In this document: piece by piece, positions 38,830 to 48,563 of the stretch
How the letters are laid out: each line of letters begins with the position of its first letter
Numbering within the stretch: position 1 is the stretch's first letter
Source: Parerythrobacter jejuensis
Lineage (GTDB): Bacteria > Pseudomonadota > Alphaproteobacteria > Sphingomonadales > Sphingomonadaceae
Length of the DNA: 64,000 nt
Direction of reading: 5' to 3'
Assembly: GCF_039536765.1 (NCBI RefSeq)
Contig: NZ_BAAAZF010000001.1
Coordinates: 558,001-622,000, forward strand
Notes under the pieces: generated by a model
Database searches by the model: none
What the model saw: the letters and a program-made list of their open reading frames with translations, nothing else
What the model was told of the DNA's origin: nothing
Program-made: the position numbers and the translations under genes

Positions 38830-39210
38830 TTATTCGGTCGCGCCGGAGAGCGGATCGTCGGACGGTGTCGACTGGGTTGCAGGCGCCGTTTCGCCTGCAA
38901 TGCCCGCTGCCGGAGCCAACGGATCGCTTTCCGTATTGCTCACATTCCGGTCGAGCGTCGATTCGATATCGTCACCGCTTGTCGCGTCCACCGCGACCGC
39001 AGCGAGCGCAATCGACAGCACCACGAATGTCACGGCCAACCACTTCGTCGACCGGGTCAGGAAATCTGCCGCTCCGCGCGCGCTCATCATCCCGCTGGGC
39101 GAGCCGCCAATGCCCAGCCCGCCCCCTTCGGAGCGTTGCATGAGGATGACGCCGACCAATGCGGCTGCGACAATCGCCTGGACGACAGTCAGGAAGAGAA
39201 AAAGCGACAT
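38830..39210 (-). CDS. secG: Preprotein translocase subunit SecG
   Basis: A 126-residue membrane subunit of the SecYEG channel. Two helices (LFLFLTVVQAIVAAALVGVILM and WLAVTFVVLSIALAAVAV) flank the conserved cytoplasmic loop QRSEGGGLGIGGSPSG and a following FLTRSTKW. The C-terminal tail (about 75-126) is acidic and Pro/Ser/Thr-rich, as often in alphaproteobacteria. The ATG at 39210 is the start at which SecG homology begins. It lies between tpiA and pyrG. Confidence 0.94.
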   Translation of the reverse strand: MSLFLFLTVVQAIVAAALVGVILMQRSEGGGLGIGGSPSGMMSARGAADFLTRSTKWLAVTFVVLSIALAAVAVDATSGDDIESTLDRNVSNTESDPLAPAAGIAGETAPATQSTPSDDPLSGATE

Positions 39211-39291
39211 GGATGATCCCGGTTCGAACTGTGTTGCGCTGCGCATCTAGGCGCGCTGGGGGCGCGAAACAAGGGCGCGGATATGCGCGCC

Positions 39292-40056
39292 TTACTGGTC
39301 TTCGGCTTCACCGGCGGCCAGAGCGATGTTCATGAAGCTATCCGCCGTCAGGCTGGCACCGCCAACCAGAGCACCGCCGACATCCCCGACAGCGAGGATT
39401 TCGCGCGCATTTTCCGGCTTTACCGAACCGCCATAGAGGATGCGCATTTCGGAACCCTCTTCAGCGCCATAGCGATCTACCAGGAAGCCGCGGATGGCAG
39501 CATGCATTTCGCCAATGTCATCCAGAGTCGGGGTCTTGCCCGTCCCGATCGCCCATATCGGTTCATACGCCACGGTCAGACGTTCGGAGGCCGATTCCAG
39601 TGCTTCCGGCAGGGACTGCCGCAACTGGTCGAGCACATATTTCTCTGCATCACCGGATTCGCGCACTTCCAGAGGTTCGCCGCAGCACAGGATCACATTG
39701 ATCCCGGCCTCGAGCGCAGCGCCTGTCTTGGCCAATACGAGCGCGTCTGATTCGCCGTGATCCTGTCGGCGCTCGCTATGGCCGAGAATTACGAATTTCG
39801 CGCCCGCATCGGCAGCCATGGTGGCCGAGATATCGCCGGTATGGGCGCCATCCTGGTTGGCATGGCAGTCTTGCGCCCCGACGCCGATCTGCTCGGCCTC
39901 CCGGTGTACAGCATGCAGCAGGGTGAAAGGAGGTGCGACGGCAACCTCCACCTTCATGTAACGTTGCGCCGCGCGATCGATCGCGCGCGCTTCGGACAGC
40001 ATCGCACGTGTGCCGTTCATCTTCCAATTGCCGACGATGTAAGGTCGGAGGGTCAT
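39292..40056 (-). CDS. tpiA: Triose-phosphate isomerase
   Basis: A 254-residue TIM-barrel enzyme interconverting dihydroxyacetone phosphate and glyceraldehyde 3-phosphate. Catalytic residues N10, K12 (NWKMN), H93 (GHSERR) and E165 (AYEPIWAIGTGKTP) are present, with the phosphate loop LYGGSVKP near the end. The ATG at 40056 has AGGAA upstream. The frame stays open for 419 more codons upstream, but those lie opposite ppiD and are a shadow. It begins the tpiA-secG-pyrG unit and is divergent from ppiD. Confidence 0.97.
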   Translation of the reverse strand: MTLRPYIVGNWKMNGTRAMLSEARAIDRAAQRYMKVEVAVAPPFTLLHAVHREAEQIGVGAQDCHANQDGAHTGDISATMAADAGAKFVILGHSERRQDHGESDALVLAKTGAALEAGINVILCCGEPLEVRESGDAEKYVLDQLRQSLPEALESASERLTVAYEPIWAIGTGKTPTLDDIGEMHAAIRGFLVDRYGAEEGSEMRILYGGSVKPENAREILAVGDVGGALVGGASLTADSFMNIALAAGEAEDQ

Positions 40057-40251
40057 GCAATATTCCTGAATCAGTTTGTTGCGCCGCTCACTAGCGCGAT
40101 GGGGGACGGGTCCGCTAGCCGAGCAAAGCAATCCAGTCAAAACCCTTTGCCACCTGTTGCGGGAGGGTCGCAGGCTCTCTAAAGCGAGCCGGACAGAATG
40201 TGCAGCCCCTTGTGCACAGAACTCTACGCATAATTCGGACATCGCCTTTTC

Positions 40252-42189
40252 ATGATCAATTCGTTTCGCAAGTTCTTCCAGTCGAAAATCGGCATCGGCC
40301 TGTTTGTCGGCTTCCTGGCCTTGATCGCATTTGCCTTCGCTGGCGCTGACGTTTCCAGCACCGGCACATTCGGCGGTGTTTCGGGCGGTGATCGTGTGGC
40401 CGTAGTCGGCGATGAAAAGATCGGCACTGCTGAATTGAGCCGTGCCGCCACCAATGCGCTGGACCAGGTCCGTCAGGGTAACCCGACGCTCTCCATGCCT
40501 GCCTTTATCGAACAGGGCGGCCTTGAGCGAGTTCTCGACACGTTGCTGGATCGCGTCGCCATTGCAGAGTTCGGCAAGAAATACGGGCTCAGGGCGGGCG
40601 ACAATCTGGTGAATAGCGAAATCCGGATGATTCCCGCTTTCCGCGGAGCCGATGGCAATTTCGACGAAGAAATGTATCGCGCTGCCATCGCCCAACAGGG
40701 CCTGACCGACGCAGTCGTACGGGATGATCTGGGTGACGGCCTGATTGCGGAGCAGGTCCTGGTGCCTGGCAGCTTCGGCGCTGTCCTCCCGAACAAGCTG
40801 GCAGCCCGATATGGTGCCCTGTTCAAGGAACGCCGCCGTGGCTCGATCGGCCTGCTGCCCAGCCTCGCTTATGCGCCAGAGGGTGACCCGACAGATGCGC
40901 AGGTACAGGCTTATTACGAGAGCAATCGCGCCGACTACATCCGACCCGAGCGCCGCATCATCCGTTATGCCACCTTCGGCGAATCTTCGGTTGGCACGAT
41001 TGCCGCGCCGACAGAGGCCGAGATCGCCAGTCGATATGAGCAGAACGCTTCGCAATATGCAGCCAGCGAAGAGCGCACGCTCTCGCAGCTGATCGTTCCG
41101 ACCCAGCAGGGCGCGCAGGCTATCCGCAACCGTATTCAACAGGGCGCGTCGCTCGAAGCAGTGGCCCAGGAAGCGGGATTCAGCGTAGCAAAGCTCGGCC
41201 CGATTTCCCAAAGCGCTTACGGCCAGCAAGCTTCCTCCAATGTTGCCAGAGCCGTGTTCGGCACAGCACGAGGCCAGATCGCCGAAGTGGCCCGTAGCGG
41301 CCTTGGATTCCACGTCGTGCGGGTCGACGCGATCAACCGCATTGCCGGTCGCTCGCTCGATCAGGCGCGCGGTGAAATCATCGAGACACTCCAGCTTGAG
41401 AAGCGTCGCCGCGCTTTCAACGAACTCGCCGGCAGCATCGAGGATCGCCTCGCCGACGGTGAATCGCTAACCGATGTCGCGGCCGAACTCGACGCAGAAC
41501 TCACCTCTACCAAACCGCTGACCGCAGCCGGCATCGTTTACGGCACGCAAGACGAGCGCGCCCCCGCTATCCTCGGCCGGGCGCTGGCCACGGCTTTCCA
41601 GATGGAAGAAGGCGAACCGCAACTGGCCGAAGCCGTTCCCGGCGAAACCTTCCTGCTGTTCGAAGCGGCTGATATCACCTCCTCGGCTGCTGCACCGCTG
41701 GCAGATATCCGCGATGCCGTGGTCGCCGACTGGCGCCGAGCTGAAGGCTCCAAGCTGGCCAAAGAAGCAGCAGACCGCGTTCTGAAACTGTTGGACGGTG
41801 GCCAGAGCCTCGCTGCCGCGTTGCGGACCGAGGAAAAGCGGCTGCCGCCCGTCGATACGCTCAACATCACGCGCGAAGAATTGTTGCAACAAGGGCAGCG
41901 TGTACCGGCCCCTCTCGCCCTCTTCTTCAGCATGGCGCAAGGCACTGCCAAGCGCCTCGAAGGGCCACAGAATATCGGCTGGTATCTGGTCGACCTCGAT
42001 GACATCGAAGCTGGCGTGATTGCGGAAGATGATCCGCTCTTCGCTCAGGCCAAGGCCCAGTTCGGTCAGGCCATCGGGCAGGAATATGGCGAGCAATTGC
42101 GCACCGCGATCCGCAATGATGTGACAGCCGAAACCAACGACACAGCCGTCGACGCAGTGCGCCGTCAGCTGACCGGCACGAGCCAGTAA
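40252..42189 (+). CDS. ppiD: Peptidyl-prolyl cis-trans isomerase PpiD-like (SurA/parvulin type)
   Basis: A 645-residue periplasmic folding factor. One N-terminal membrane anchor (IGIGLFVGFLALIAFAFAGADV) precedes a SurA-like N-terminal domain, a parvulin domain around residues 260-370 (ERTLSQLIVPTQQGAQAIRNRI, GLGFHVVRVDAI) and a long C-terminal region. PpiD sits by the Sec channel and helps newly exported proteins. trpE follows only nine bases later in the same frame, giving the ppiD-trp order usual in sphingomonads. Confidence 0.92.
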   Translation: MINSFRKFFQSKIGIGLFVGFLALIAFAFAGADVSSTGTFGGVSGGDRVAVVGDEKIGTAELSRAATNALDQVRQGNPTLSMPAFIEQGGLERVLDTLLDRVAIAEFGKKYGLRAGDNLVNSEIRMIPAFRGADGNFDEEMYRAAIAQQGLTDAVVRDDLGDGLIAEQVLVPGSFGAVLPNKLAARYGALFKERRRGSIGLLPSLAYAPEGDPTDAQVQAYYESNRADYIRPERRIIRYATFGESSVGTIAAPTEAEIASRYEQNASQYAASEERTLSQLIVPTQQGAQAIRNRIQQGASLEAVAQEAGFSVAKLGPISQSAYGQQASSNVARAVFGTARGQIAEVARSGLGFHVVRVDAINRIAGRSLDQARGEIIETLQLEKRRRAFNELAGSIEDRLADGESLTDVAAELDAELTSTKPLTAAGIVYGTQDERAPAILGRALATAFQMEEGEPQLAEAVPGETFLLFEAADITSSAAAPLADIRDAVVADWRRAEGSKLAKEAADRVLKLLDGGQSLAAALRTEEKRLPPVDTLNITREELLQQGQRVPAPLALFFSMAQGTAKRLEGPQNIGWYLVDLDDIEAGVIAEDDPLFAQAKAQFGQAIGQEYGEQLRTAIRNDVTAETNDTAVDAVRRQLTGTSQ

Positions 42190-42198
42190 GGGGGTCCC

Positions 42199-43713
42199 CT
42201 GTCTGGCGCGGGCCTTCATAATTGCGACGCCGCGCGTGAACAGCTCGAAGCGGGCCAGCCGGCGCTGGTCTGGCGCGAAGTGGTGGCTGACACGGAAACT
42301 CCGGTCGGCGCCGCGCTCAAACTGATCGAGCCAGAGCGGGGAGACTTCCTGCTCGAATCCGTGGAAGGTGGTGAAGTTCGCGGGCGCTACAGCCTGTTGG
42401 GGCTGGACCCGGATTTGCTGTTTCGCGCACAAGGCGAAGCTGGCGAAGTCAATCGCCTATGGCAGCACCGGAAAGACGCGTTCGAAGCTATCGAGGGCAA
42501 GAGCCTGGACGCTTTGCGCCGTCTGATCGACGAGTGCCGGATCGACGTGCCGCAAGGTTTGCCCCCTGCCCTGGCCTGCCTTGTCGGCTATTTCGCCTAT
42601 GAAACCATTGGCCAGGTCGAGGTCCTGCCCCGCGCCCCACAAAGCGAGTTGAACCTGCCCGACATGGTGTTTTCGCGGCCAACGCTTTTGCTGGTTTTCG
42701 ATTCTCTCAGCGACAAGCTGTTCGTGATCGCGCCTCTGTGGCCATCCACAAGCAATGCCGCGCAGGCTATCGAGCGCGCTGGCGAGAGGATTGACGAGAC
42801 TCTGCGCAAGCTAGCCTCCGGCTTGCCTGCGGACGCGCCGGTCGAAGACCTGCCGGATATGGCCCTGTCTCCCATGCTTCCCGAGGGCGATTATGGCGCC
42901 ATGGTCCGCAAGGCGAAGGAATACATCACCGCCGGGGACATCTTCCAGGTCGTGCTGGCCCAGCGCTTCACCTGCCCCTTCCCGCTCCCTCCGATCGCGC
43001 TCTATCGCGCCTTGCGGCGCGTAAACCCGTCGCCCTTCCTCTATTTCCTCGACTTGCCTGGATTCTCGGTGGTCGGATCAAGCCCCGAAATCCTCGTCCG
43101 GCTGCGCGATGGTGAAGTCACGATCCGGCCCATCGCCGGCACCCGGCCACGCGGAGGCACGCCCGAGGAGGATCAGGCCGCCGAAGACAGCCTGCTGGCC
43201 GATCCCAAAGAACGCGCCGAGCATCTCATGCTGCTCGATCTCGGGCGCAACGATGTTGGCCGTGTGGCCGCGCAGAACACGGTCGAGGTGACCGGCAGTT
43301 ATACCGTCGAACGCTACAGCCATGTGATGCATATCGTCAGCAATGTTGTCGGGCAGCTCGATCCCTCGAAAGATGCGCTCGATGCCTTGTTTGCGGGATT
43401 CCCGGCCGGAACCGTCAGCGGCGCGCCCAAGATCCGGGCCTGCGAAATCATCGCCGAGCTGGAGCCGGAGACACGCGGCCCCTATGCTGGCGGGGTTGGC
43501 TATTTTGCCCCGGACGGCAGCTTTGATAGCTGCATCGTTTTGCGGACAGCGGTTGTCAAAGACGGCACCATGCACGTCCAGGCAGGCGCAGGGATCGTTG
43601 CCGATAGCGATCCTGCCTATGAACAGCGCGAATGCGAGGCCAAAGCAGGCGCACTCATCGCAGCAGCGCGCGAGGCGGCACGGGTCGCCAGTGAACCAGG
43701 ATTCGGCCAATGA
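42199..43713 (+). CDS. trpE: Anthranilate synthase component I, apparent CTG start
   Basis: The chorismate-using subunit of anthranilate synthase, first step of tryptophan synthesis. The catalytic C-terminal domain is clear (IRPIAGTRPRGGTPEEDQ, HLMLLDLGRNDVGRV, GTVSGAPKIRACEIIAELEP). From the first ATG-type codon, a GTG at 42280, the protein has 477 residues and lacks the normal N-terminal strand. Homology-like sequence (AAREQLEAGQPALVWREVVAD) continues upstream to a CTG at 42199, preceded by AAGGGGG six bases away and by no other start codon before the ppiD stop. CTG gives 504 residues, the usual TrpE size. Confidence 0.93.
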   Translation: MSGAGLHNCDAAREQLEAGQPALVWREVVADTETPVGAALKLIEPERGDFLLESVEGGEVRGRYSLLGLDPDLLFRAQGEAGEVNRLWQHRKDAFEAIEGKSLDALRRLIDECRIDVPQGLPPALACLVGYFAYETIGQVEVLPRAPQSELNLPDMVFSRPTLLLVFDSLSDKLFVIAPLWPSTSNAAQAIERAGERIDETLRKLASGLPADAPVEDLPDMALSPMLPEGDYGAMVRKAKEYITAGDIFQVVLAQRFTCPFPLPPIALYRALRRVNPSPFLYFLDLPGFSVVGSSPEILVRLRDGEVTIRPIAGTRPRGGTPEEDQAAEDSLLADPKERAEHLMLLDLGRNDVGRVAAQNTVEVTGSYTVERYSHVMHIVSNVVGQLDPSKDALDALFAGFPAGTVSGAPKIRACEIIAELEPETRGPYAGGVGYFAPDGSFDSCIVLRTAVVKDGTMHVQAGAGIVADSDPAYEQRECEAKAGALIAAAREAARVASEPGFGQ

Positions 43714-44528
43714 AACTGCGCTACCTTTGTCTACCGTTGATACTGGCTGCGTGCGGGCAGCAGCCCGAAGGCGATCCCGTCACCCGTATCAATCTGGAAG
43801 ATGGCACTGCGCAGGTGGCAGAGGCTGATCCGGTGCCTATCGCAACGCCCACAGTGGCCCCGGTTGCAAGTGCGTGCGAAAGTACGAAATTCCAGGATGT
43901 GCCGCTAACCCATTGTATTGCCGACCCTGCCAAGCACCGCATTACCACTGCGCTGGGCCCACCATACCGCAGTATGGCACGTCTGGCGGAGGCACGGGGC
44001 AGCGATCTTCCGGCCTTTGCCGTCAATGGCGGCATGTATGATGGCGATGGCAAGCCGATCGGGTATTATGTGGAAAAGGGCGACCGCCAGAAGCAGCTCA
44101 ACCGCAATGACGGGCCGGGCAACTTCCACCTCAAACCCAACGGCGTGTTTTACGGCTCCGGCAGCACATGGCGCGTCCGGACCAGCGATGATTTCTACGC
44201 CAGCGTCGCCGACCGCCCGCAATTCGGTACCCAGAGCGGCCCGATGCTGCTGATCGATGGCAAGTTGCATCCGGAGTTTTCCGAAGACGGTCCCTCGCGC
44301 CAGATTCGCAACGGAGTTGGCGTTGACCGGCAAGGTCGCGCCCATTTCGTGATCAGCGAAGCTCCGATCAGCTTTGGCAAATTCGCCCGTTTCTTCCGCG
44401 ATGTCGCCGACACGCCCAACGCGCTGTTTCTGGATGGCAATGTCTCTGCTTTGTGGGATCCCGCCAGCGACCGGATCGACAGTGGGGCCGCCCTCGGCCC
44501 GCTGATCGTCGTCGAAAGCAAGGAGTAG
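43710..44528 (+). CDS. Lipoprotein with phosphodiester glycosidase (NAGPA-type) domain
   Basis: A 272-residue lipoprotein. The signal peptide ends with a lipobox (LPLILAAC, Cys15). After a short Pro/Ala linker the NAGPA domain has AFAVNGGMYDGDGKPIGYYVEKG, FGTQSGPMLLIDGKL and NALFLDGNVSALWDP, the family's three blocks. Members hydrolyse phosphodiester-linked sugars or bind cell-wall glycans; the target here is unknown. It overlaps the trpE stop by ATGA (43710-43713) and is likely translated with it, though it has no evident link to tryptophan synthesis. Confidence 0.85.
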   Translation: MKLRYLCLPLILAACGQQPEGDPVTRINLEDGTAQVAEADPVPIATPTVAPVASACESTKFQDVPLTHCIADPAKHRITTALGPPYRSMARLAEARGSDLPAFAVNGGMYDGDGKPIGYYVEKGDRQKQLNRNDGPGNFHLKPNGVFYGSGSTWRVRTSDDFYASVADRPQFGTQSGPMLLIDGKLHPEFSEDGPSRQIRNGVGVDRQGRAHFVISEAPISFGKFARFFRDVADTPNALFLDGNVSALWDPASDRIDSGAALGPLIVVESKE

Positions 44529-44532
44529 ACCG

Positions 44533-45492
44533 ATGCAGTACGACCGCACTCTCTATCCCGAAATTGAGCCCTACGAGACCGGTATGCTCGACGTCGGCGA
44601 GGGTCACTCGCTCTACTACGAACGCGCGGGAACGCCGGATGCAAAGCCGGCGGTGTTCCTGCATGGTGGCCCGGGCGGCGGAATGAGCCCATCACACCGG
44701 CGCCAGTGGGACCCGGCACTTTACGATGTGCTGCTGTTCGACCAGCGCGGCTGCGGCAAATCGCTGCCCTTCGCCGAGATCGAGAACAACGACACGTGGC
44801 GCATCGTCGAGGACATCGAGCGCCTGCGCGAAATGTGCGGGCATGAAAAATGGCAGGTTTTCGGCGGCAGTTGGGGGGCCACCCTCGCCCTCGCCTATGC
44901 GCAGAAATACCCCGAACGCACCAGTGAACTGGTATTGCGCGGCGTTTTCCTCGCCCGCCAGCAGGAGCGCAAATGGCTCTACAGTTACGGGGCAAGCGAG
45001 ATCATGGCCGAGCAATGGGACCAGTTCACCGGCCTGATCCCCGAGGGTGAGCGCGATGACTTCGTCAAGGCGTATTACACCCGCCTGACCAGCGATGACG
45101 AAGCCACGCGGCTCGCGGCAGCCAAGGAATGGTCTTTGTGGGAAGGAACCGTGGCGACCCTGCTGCCCAATGAAGGCCTGCTTGAAGAATTCGCCGATCC
45201 GTCAAAAGCCGTCCCGTTTGCACGGATTTGTGCGAAGTTCTTCCTGGAAGATTTCTTCCTCGAAGAATCGCAATTGGTCCTCAATGCCGGGAAGCTGAAA
45301 GGCATCCCCGGCATCATCGTGCAAGGTCGCCACGATATCTGCACGCCGCCCGGTGCCGCATGGGCGCTGAAGAAAGCATGGCCCGAAGCCGACCTCAGGA
45401 TTGTTCACGACGCGGGCCATAGCGCTGGCGAACCTGGCATCATCGACGGCCTCGTCCGCGCGACTGATGAATTGGCGGGCAAGTCACCATGA
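44533..45492 (+). CDS. pip: Prolyl aminopeptidase
   Basis: A 319-residue alpha/beta hydrolase that releases N-terminal proline. The oxyanion segment HGGPGGG, the nucleophile elbow [10 protein letters not shown] and the late acid/histidine pair in [13 protein letters not shown] and DAGHSAGE make up the catalytic machinery. Length and the N-terminal [12 protein letters not shown] match the proteobacterial iminopeptidase. The trpG start overlaps its stop by ATGA (45489-45492). Its place within the trp operon is unusual. Confidence 0.94.
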   Translation: MQYDRTLYPEIEPYETGMLDVGEGHSLYYERAGTPDAKPAVFLHGGPGGGMSPSHRRQWDPALYDVLLFDQRGCGKSLPFAEIENNDTWRIVEDIERLREMCGHEKWQVFGGSWGATLALAYAQKYPERTSELVLRGVFLARQQERKWLYSYGASEIMAEQWDQFTGLIPEGERDDFVKAYYTRLTSDDEATRLAAAKEWSLWEGTVATLLPNEGLLEEFADPSKAVPFARICAKFFLEDFFLEESQLVLNAGKLKGIPGIIVQGRHDICTPPGAAWALKKAWPEADLRIVHDAGHSAGEPGIIDGLVRATDELAGKSP

Positions 45493-46121
45493 GCGCTTCG
45501 CCCGACATTTTGGTGATCGACAATTACGACAGCTTCACCTTCAACCTCGTTCATTACCTGATGGAACTGGGCGCTGACGTGCAGGTCGAACGCAACGATG
45601 CTCTGACCGCTGCCGAGGCCGTAGCGAGCGGGGCCCAGGGCATCCTGATTTCGCCCGGCCCATGCACACCCAACGAGGCCGGGATCAGCCTCGAACTTGT
45701 TGGCGCTTGTGCTGATGCCGGACTGCCGTTGCTCGGCGTATGCCTGGGCCATCAGTCGATAGGCCAGTATTTCGGTGGCAAGGTCGTCCAAGGCGGATTG
45801 ATGCATGGCAAGACCAGCCCAGTGATCCACGAGGGCAGCGGCATGTTCGAAGGCTTGCCCTCCCCTTATGTCGCCACCCGCTATCATTCGCTTGTGGTCG
45901 AGGATATTCCCGATGTGCTCGAGGTCAACGCGACCAGCGAGACACCGGGCATCGACGGCACAATGGTGATGGGTTTCCGGCATCGCACGCTGCCAATCCA
46001 TGGCGTGCAATTTCATCCCGAAAGCATAGCAACCGAACACGGCCATGCCTTGCTTGCCAATTTCCTGCGCCTGTGCGGCATCGACGCCAAGGTGCCTGAC
46101 CGAGTGAAAGCCCCCGCATGA
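45489..46121 (+). CDS. trpG: Anthranilate synthase component II (glutamine amidotransferase)
   Basis: A 210-residue class I glutaminase that feeds ammonia to TrpE. The N-terminal [18 protein letters not shown], the nucleophile cysteine in [15 protein letters not shown] and the His-Glu pair in [14 protein letters not shown] are intact. It may also serve as the PabA subunit for folate synthesis. It is coupled to pip upstream and trpD downstream by ATGA overlaps. Confidence 0.97.
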   Translation: MSASPDILVIDNYDSFTFNLVHYLMELGADVQVERNDALTAAEAVASGAQGILISPGPCTPNEAGISLELVGACADAGLPLLGVCLGHQSIGQYFGGKVVQGGLMHGKTSPVIHEGSGMFEGLPSPYVATRYHSLVVEDIPDVLEVNATSETPGIDGTMVMGFRHRTLPIHGVQFHPESIATEHGHALLANFLRLCGIDAKVPDRVKAPA

Positions 46122-47110
46122 AAACTCTTCCCTCCGCGCATGACCATCTGGATGAAGCCGAGGCTGAGGAAGTCTTCGGCTGGATTCTCGACGGCGAAAC
46201 CAGCGAGGAGGAGATCGCCCGCTTCCTTGTCGAGATGACCGAACGCAGTGAAACTTCCGACGAGATCGCCGGAGCCGCCCGGGCCTTGCGAGCACGCTTG
46301 ATCCCGATTGATGCGCCCGCAAACGCCATCGATGTCTGCGGCACGGGCGGTGACGGGCACCATACGCTGAACGTCTCGACAGCCGTCAGCCTGGTGGTCG
46401 CAGCAGCAGGCGTGCCGGTGGCAAAACATGGCAACCGTGCAGCCAGCAGCAAGTCCGGCGCGGCAGACACGCTGGAGGCGCTCGGGCTGGATATGGAGGC
46501 CGCCGGACGCACAGCCGAAAAGACACTGGCAGAGCTGGGCATCTGCTTCCTCTTCGCAAAAAATCACCATCCGGCCATGGGCCGCATCCAGCCTATTCGC
46601 CTGCGGATTGGAAAACGCACCATCTTCAACCTGATGGGCCCCCTGTCCAATCCGGCGGGCGTTACGCGCCAACTAATCGGCATTGCGCGCCCGGGCTATG
46701 TACCAATTTACGCCGGAGCCAAGGCACGTCTGGGCACCGAGCGCACGATGATTGTTTCGGGTGACGAAGGCTTGGACGAATTGAGCCTGGCGGGCGGCAA
46801 CGAAGTCGCGATCGTCTCGGGCAACGAATTCGAAATGCAGCGTATCGATGCATCTAAGGTTTCGCTGCCGCATGCGCCGGTGGAGGCCATTCGCGGCGGC
46901 GAGGCAGAACACAATGCCAAGGCGCTCCGTGCCCTGCTTGATGGCACGCCCGGCCCCTATCGCGATGCTGTGATTTTCAATGCCGCCGGATCCTTGCTTG
47001 TCGCAGGCGCGGTGGAGGACTGGCAGGTCGGTGCCGACATGGCGGCAGAATCGCTCGATTCCGGTGCGGCGGGCAAATTGCTCGCCAACTGGATCGCAAT
47101 GGCGCAATAG
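46118..47110 (+). CDS. trpD: Anthranilate phosphoribosyltransferase
   Basis: A 330-residue enzyme joining anthranilate to PRPP. The PRPP-binding motif [20 protein letters not shown] and the later [21 protein letters not shown] are the signature blocks; [18 protein letters not shown] and [12 protein letters not shown] follow. Length is typical. It overlaps trpG by ATGA; trpC follows after eight bases. Confidence 0.97.
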   Translation: MKTLPSAHDHLDEAEAEEVFGWILDGETSEEEIARFLVEMTERSETSDEIAGAARALRARLIPIDAPANAIDVCGTGGDGHHTLNVSTAVSLVVAAAGVPVAKHGNRAASSKSGAADTLEALGLDMEAAGRTAEKTLAELGICFLFAKNHHPAMGRIQPIRLRIGKRTIFNLMGPLSNPAGVTRQLIGIARPGYVPIYAGAKARLGTERTMIVSGDEGLDELSLAGGNEVAIVSGNEFEMQRIDASKVSLPHAPVEAIRGGEAEHNAKALRALLDGTPGPYRDAVIFNAAGSLLVAGAVEDWQVGADMAAESLDSGAAGKLLANWIAMAQ

Positions 47111-47118
47111 GCCGGCCG

Positions 47119-47907
47119 ATGAACAAGCTTGAGGAAATTTGCGCAACAAAGCGCCGCGAGGTTGCGACCCGCAAGGCAGCCAAATCGATTGCCGACCTGG
47201 AGGCTGCTGCGGCGGCGCAAAGCGAGGTTCGCGGCTTCGAATGGGAATTGCGCAAAGCCAGCAAATCCGGGTTTGGCCTGATCGCCGAAATCAAGAAGGC
47301 CAGTCCGTCGAAAGGTCTGATCAGGGAAGATTTTCGGCCCGCCGAGCATGCCGCTGCATATCAGGCGGGAGGTGCTACTTGCCTGTCAGTCCTGACAGAC
47401 GAGCCCTACTTCCATGGGCATGAGGATTATCTGATTGCCGCTCGCGCCGCCTGCGACCTGCCTGTCTTGCGCAAAGACTTTATGGTCGATCCCTGGCAAT
47501 GTCTGGAAGCGCGCGCGATGGGCGCGGATGCGATCCTGATCATCGTTGCCGCTCTAGACGATACCACAATGCGCGAAATTGATCGCGCGGCGGGTGAGTT
47601 GGCAATGGATGTTCTGGTCGAGGTGCATGACGAGGTGGAGCTGGAGCGCGCCCTGACCCGGTTGAGTTCGCAATTGATCGGGGTGAACAATCGCGACCTC
47701 AAAACCTTCCAGACTTCGCTCTCAACGACCGAACGCCTCGCTCCGCTGGTCCCCGACGATATTCTGTTGGTCGGCGAAAGCGGGATTGCGACCCATGCCG
47801 ATTGCGATCGCCTTGCGAAAAGAGGGGTGCGCACCTTCCTGGTAGGCGAGAGCCTGATGCGGCAAGACGATATTGCTTCGGCAACGCGATCGCTGCTTGA
47901 GGGCTGA
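47119..47907 (+). CDS. trpC: Indole-3-glycerol phosphate synthase
   Basis: A 262-residue TIM-barrel enzyme closing the indole ring. Conserved blocks are [48 protein letters not shown] and [12 protein letters not shown], with GESGI near the end. It is a separate protein, not fused to TrpF as in enterics. It is the last trp gene here; trpF, trpB and trpA are not in the window. A 185-base gap separates it from moaC. Confidence 0.97.
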   Translation: MNKLEEICATKRREVATRKAAKSIADLEAAAAAQSEVRGFEWELRKASKSGFGLIAEIKKASPSKGLIREDFRPAEHAAAYQAGGATCLSVLTDEPYFHGHEDYLIAARAACDLPVLRKDFMVDPWQCLEARAMGADAILIIVAALDDTTMREIDRAAGELAMDVLVEVHDEVELERALTRLSSQLIGVNNRDLKTFQTSLSTTERLAPLVPDDILLVGESGIATHADCDRLAKRGVRTFLVGESLMRQDDIASATRSLLEG

Positions 47908-48092
47908 GCCGATCGGTCTGCGGGGGCTGTCCTACCCATCCGGTTTATGGCATCGCGCCGCTGATGGTTTACGCAGGCACGACTTCGGACACCGAATTCG
48001 CAAGGCGGCTCTGCGGGGCGGGGTTCTTGCCCCAGGACAGTGTTCCATGTGTTCCATCGCGTAGGATTTGCGCAAGCGAAGGGGCCGATTGA

Positions 48093-48563
48093 ATGAGCAA
48101 GCTGACCCATCTCGATGACAAAGGCGATGCCCGCATGGTCGATGTCGGCGCCAAGGCCGAATCGCGACGCGAAGCGGTTGCGAGCGGGCATATCGCCATG
48201 TCGGATACGGTCTTGGCGGCTATCCGTGATGGGGCCGTGCCAAAGGGTGATGTGCTGGCCGCCGCGCGGATCGCCGGGATCATGGCAGCAAAGAAAACGG
48301 GCGAGCTGATCCCGCTATGCCACCCGCTTGCGCTCGATAGTGTGCAGGTCGAATGCGTTCCTGATGACAGCGGGATCGCCGTTACCGCCACAGCCTCGCT
48401 GACCGGTAAGACCGGGGTCGAAATGGAGGCCCTGACCGCTGTTTCGGTCGCGCTCCTGACCATCTATGACATGGCAAAGGCGCTCGACAAAGGCATGGTG
48501 ATTGGCGGCGTGAAACTGACCAAGAAAACTGGCGGCAAGTCGGGCACTTGGACCGCTCCATGA
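48093..48563 (+). CDS. moaC: Cyclic pyranopterin monophosphate synthase MoaC
   Basis: A 156-residue enzyme that, after MoaA, makes cyclic pyranopterin phosphate for molybdenum cofactor. The early [18 protein letters not shown], the middle [15 protein letters not shown] and the late [26 protein letters not shown] are the family's blocks. Its stop overlaps the moeA start by ATGA. The 185-base leader region shows a GGGGC/GCCCC hairpin but no Moco-riboswitch pattern I can recognise. Confidence 0.97.
   Translation: MSKLTHLDDKGDARMVDVGAKAESRREAVASGHIAMSDTVLAAIRDGAVPKGDVLAAARIAGIMAAKKTGELIPLCHPLALDSVQVECVPDDSGIAVTATASLTGKTGVEMEALTAVSVALLTIYDMAKALDKGMVIGGVKLTKKTGGKSGTWTAP

Noticed and set aside
40057-41313. 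Very long open frame on the minus strand continuing upstream of tpiA
   Set aside because: It lies opposite ppiD, has no family likeness beyond the TpiA part, and is explained by GC-rich codon bias; TpiA starts at 40056.
48021-48062. GTTCC-ATGT-GTTCC and a GGGGC/GCCCC hairpin before moaC, considered as an SOS box or terminator
   Set aside because: The GTTC spacing is five, not seven, and the hairpin has no T-tract.
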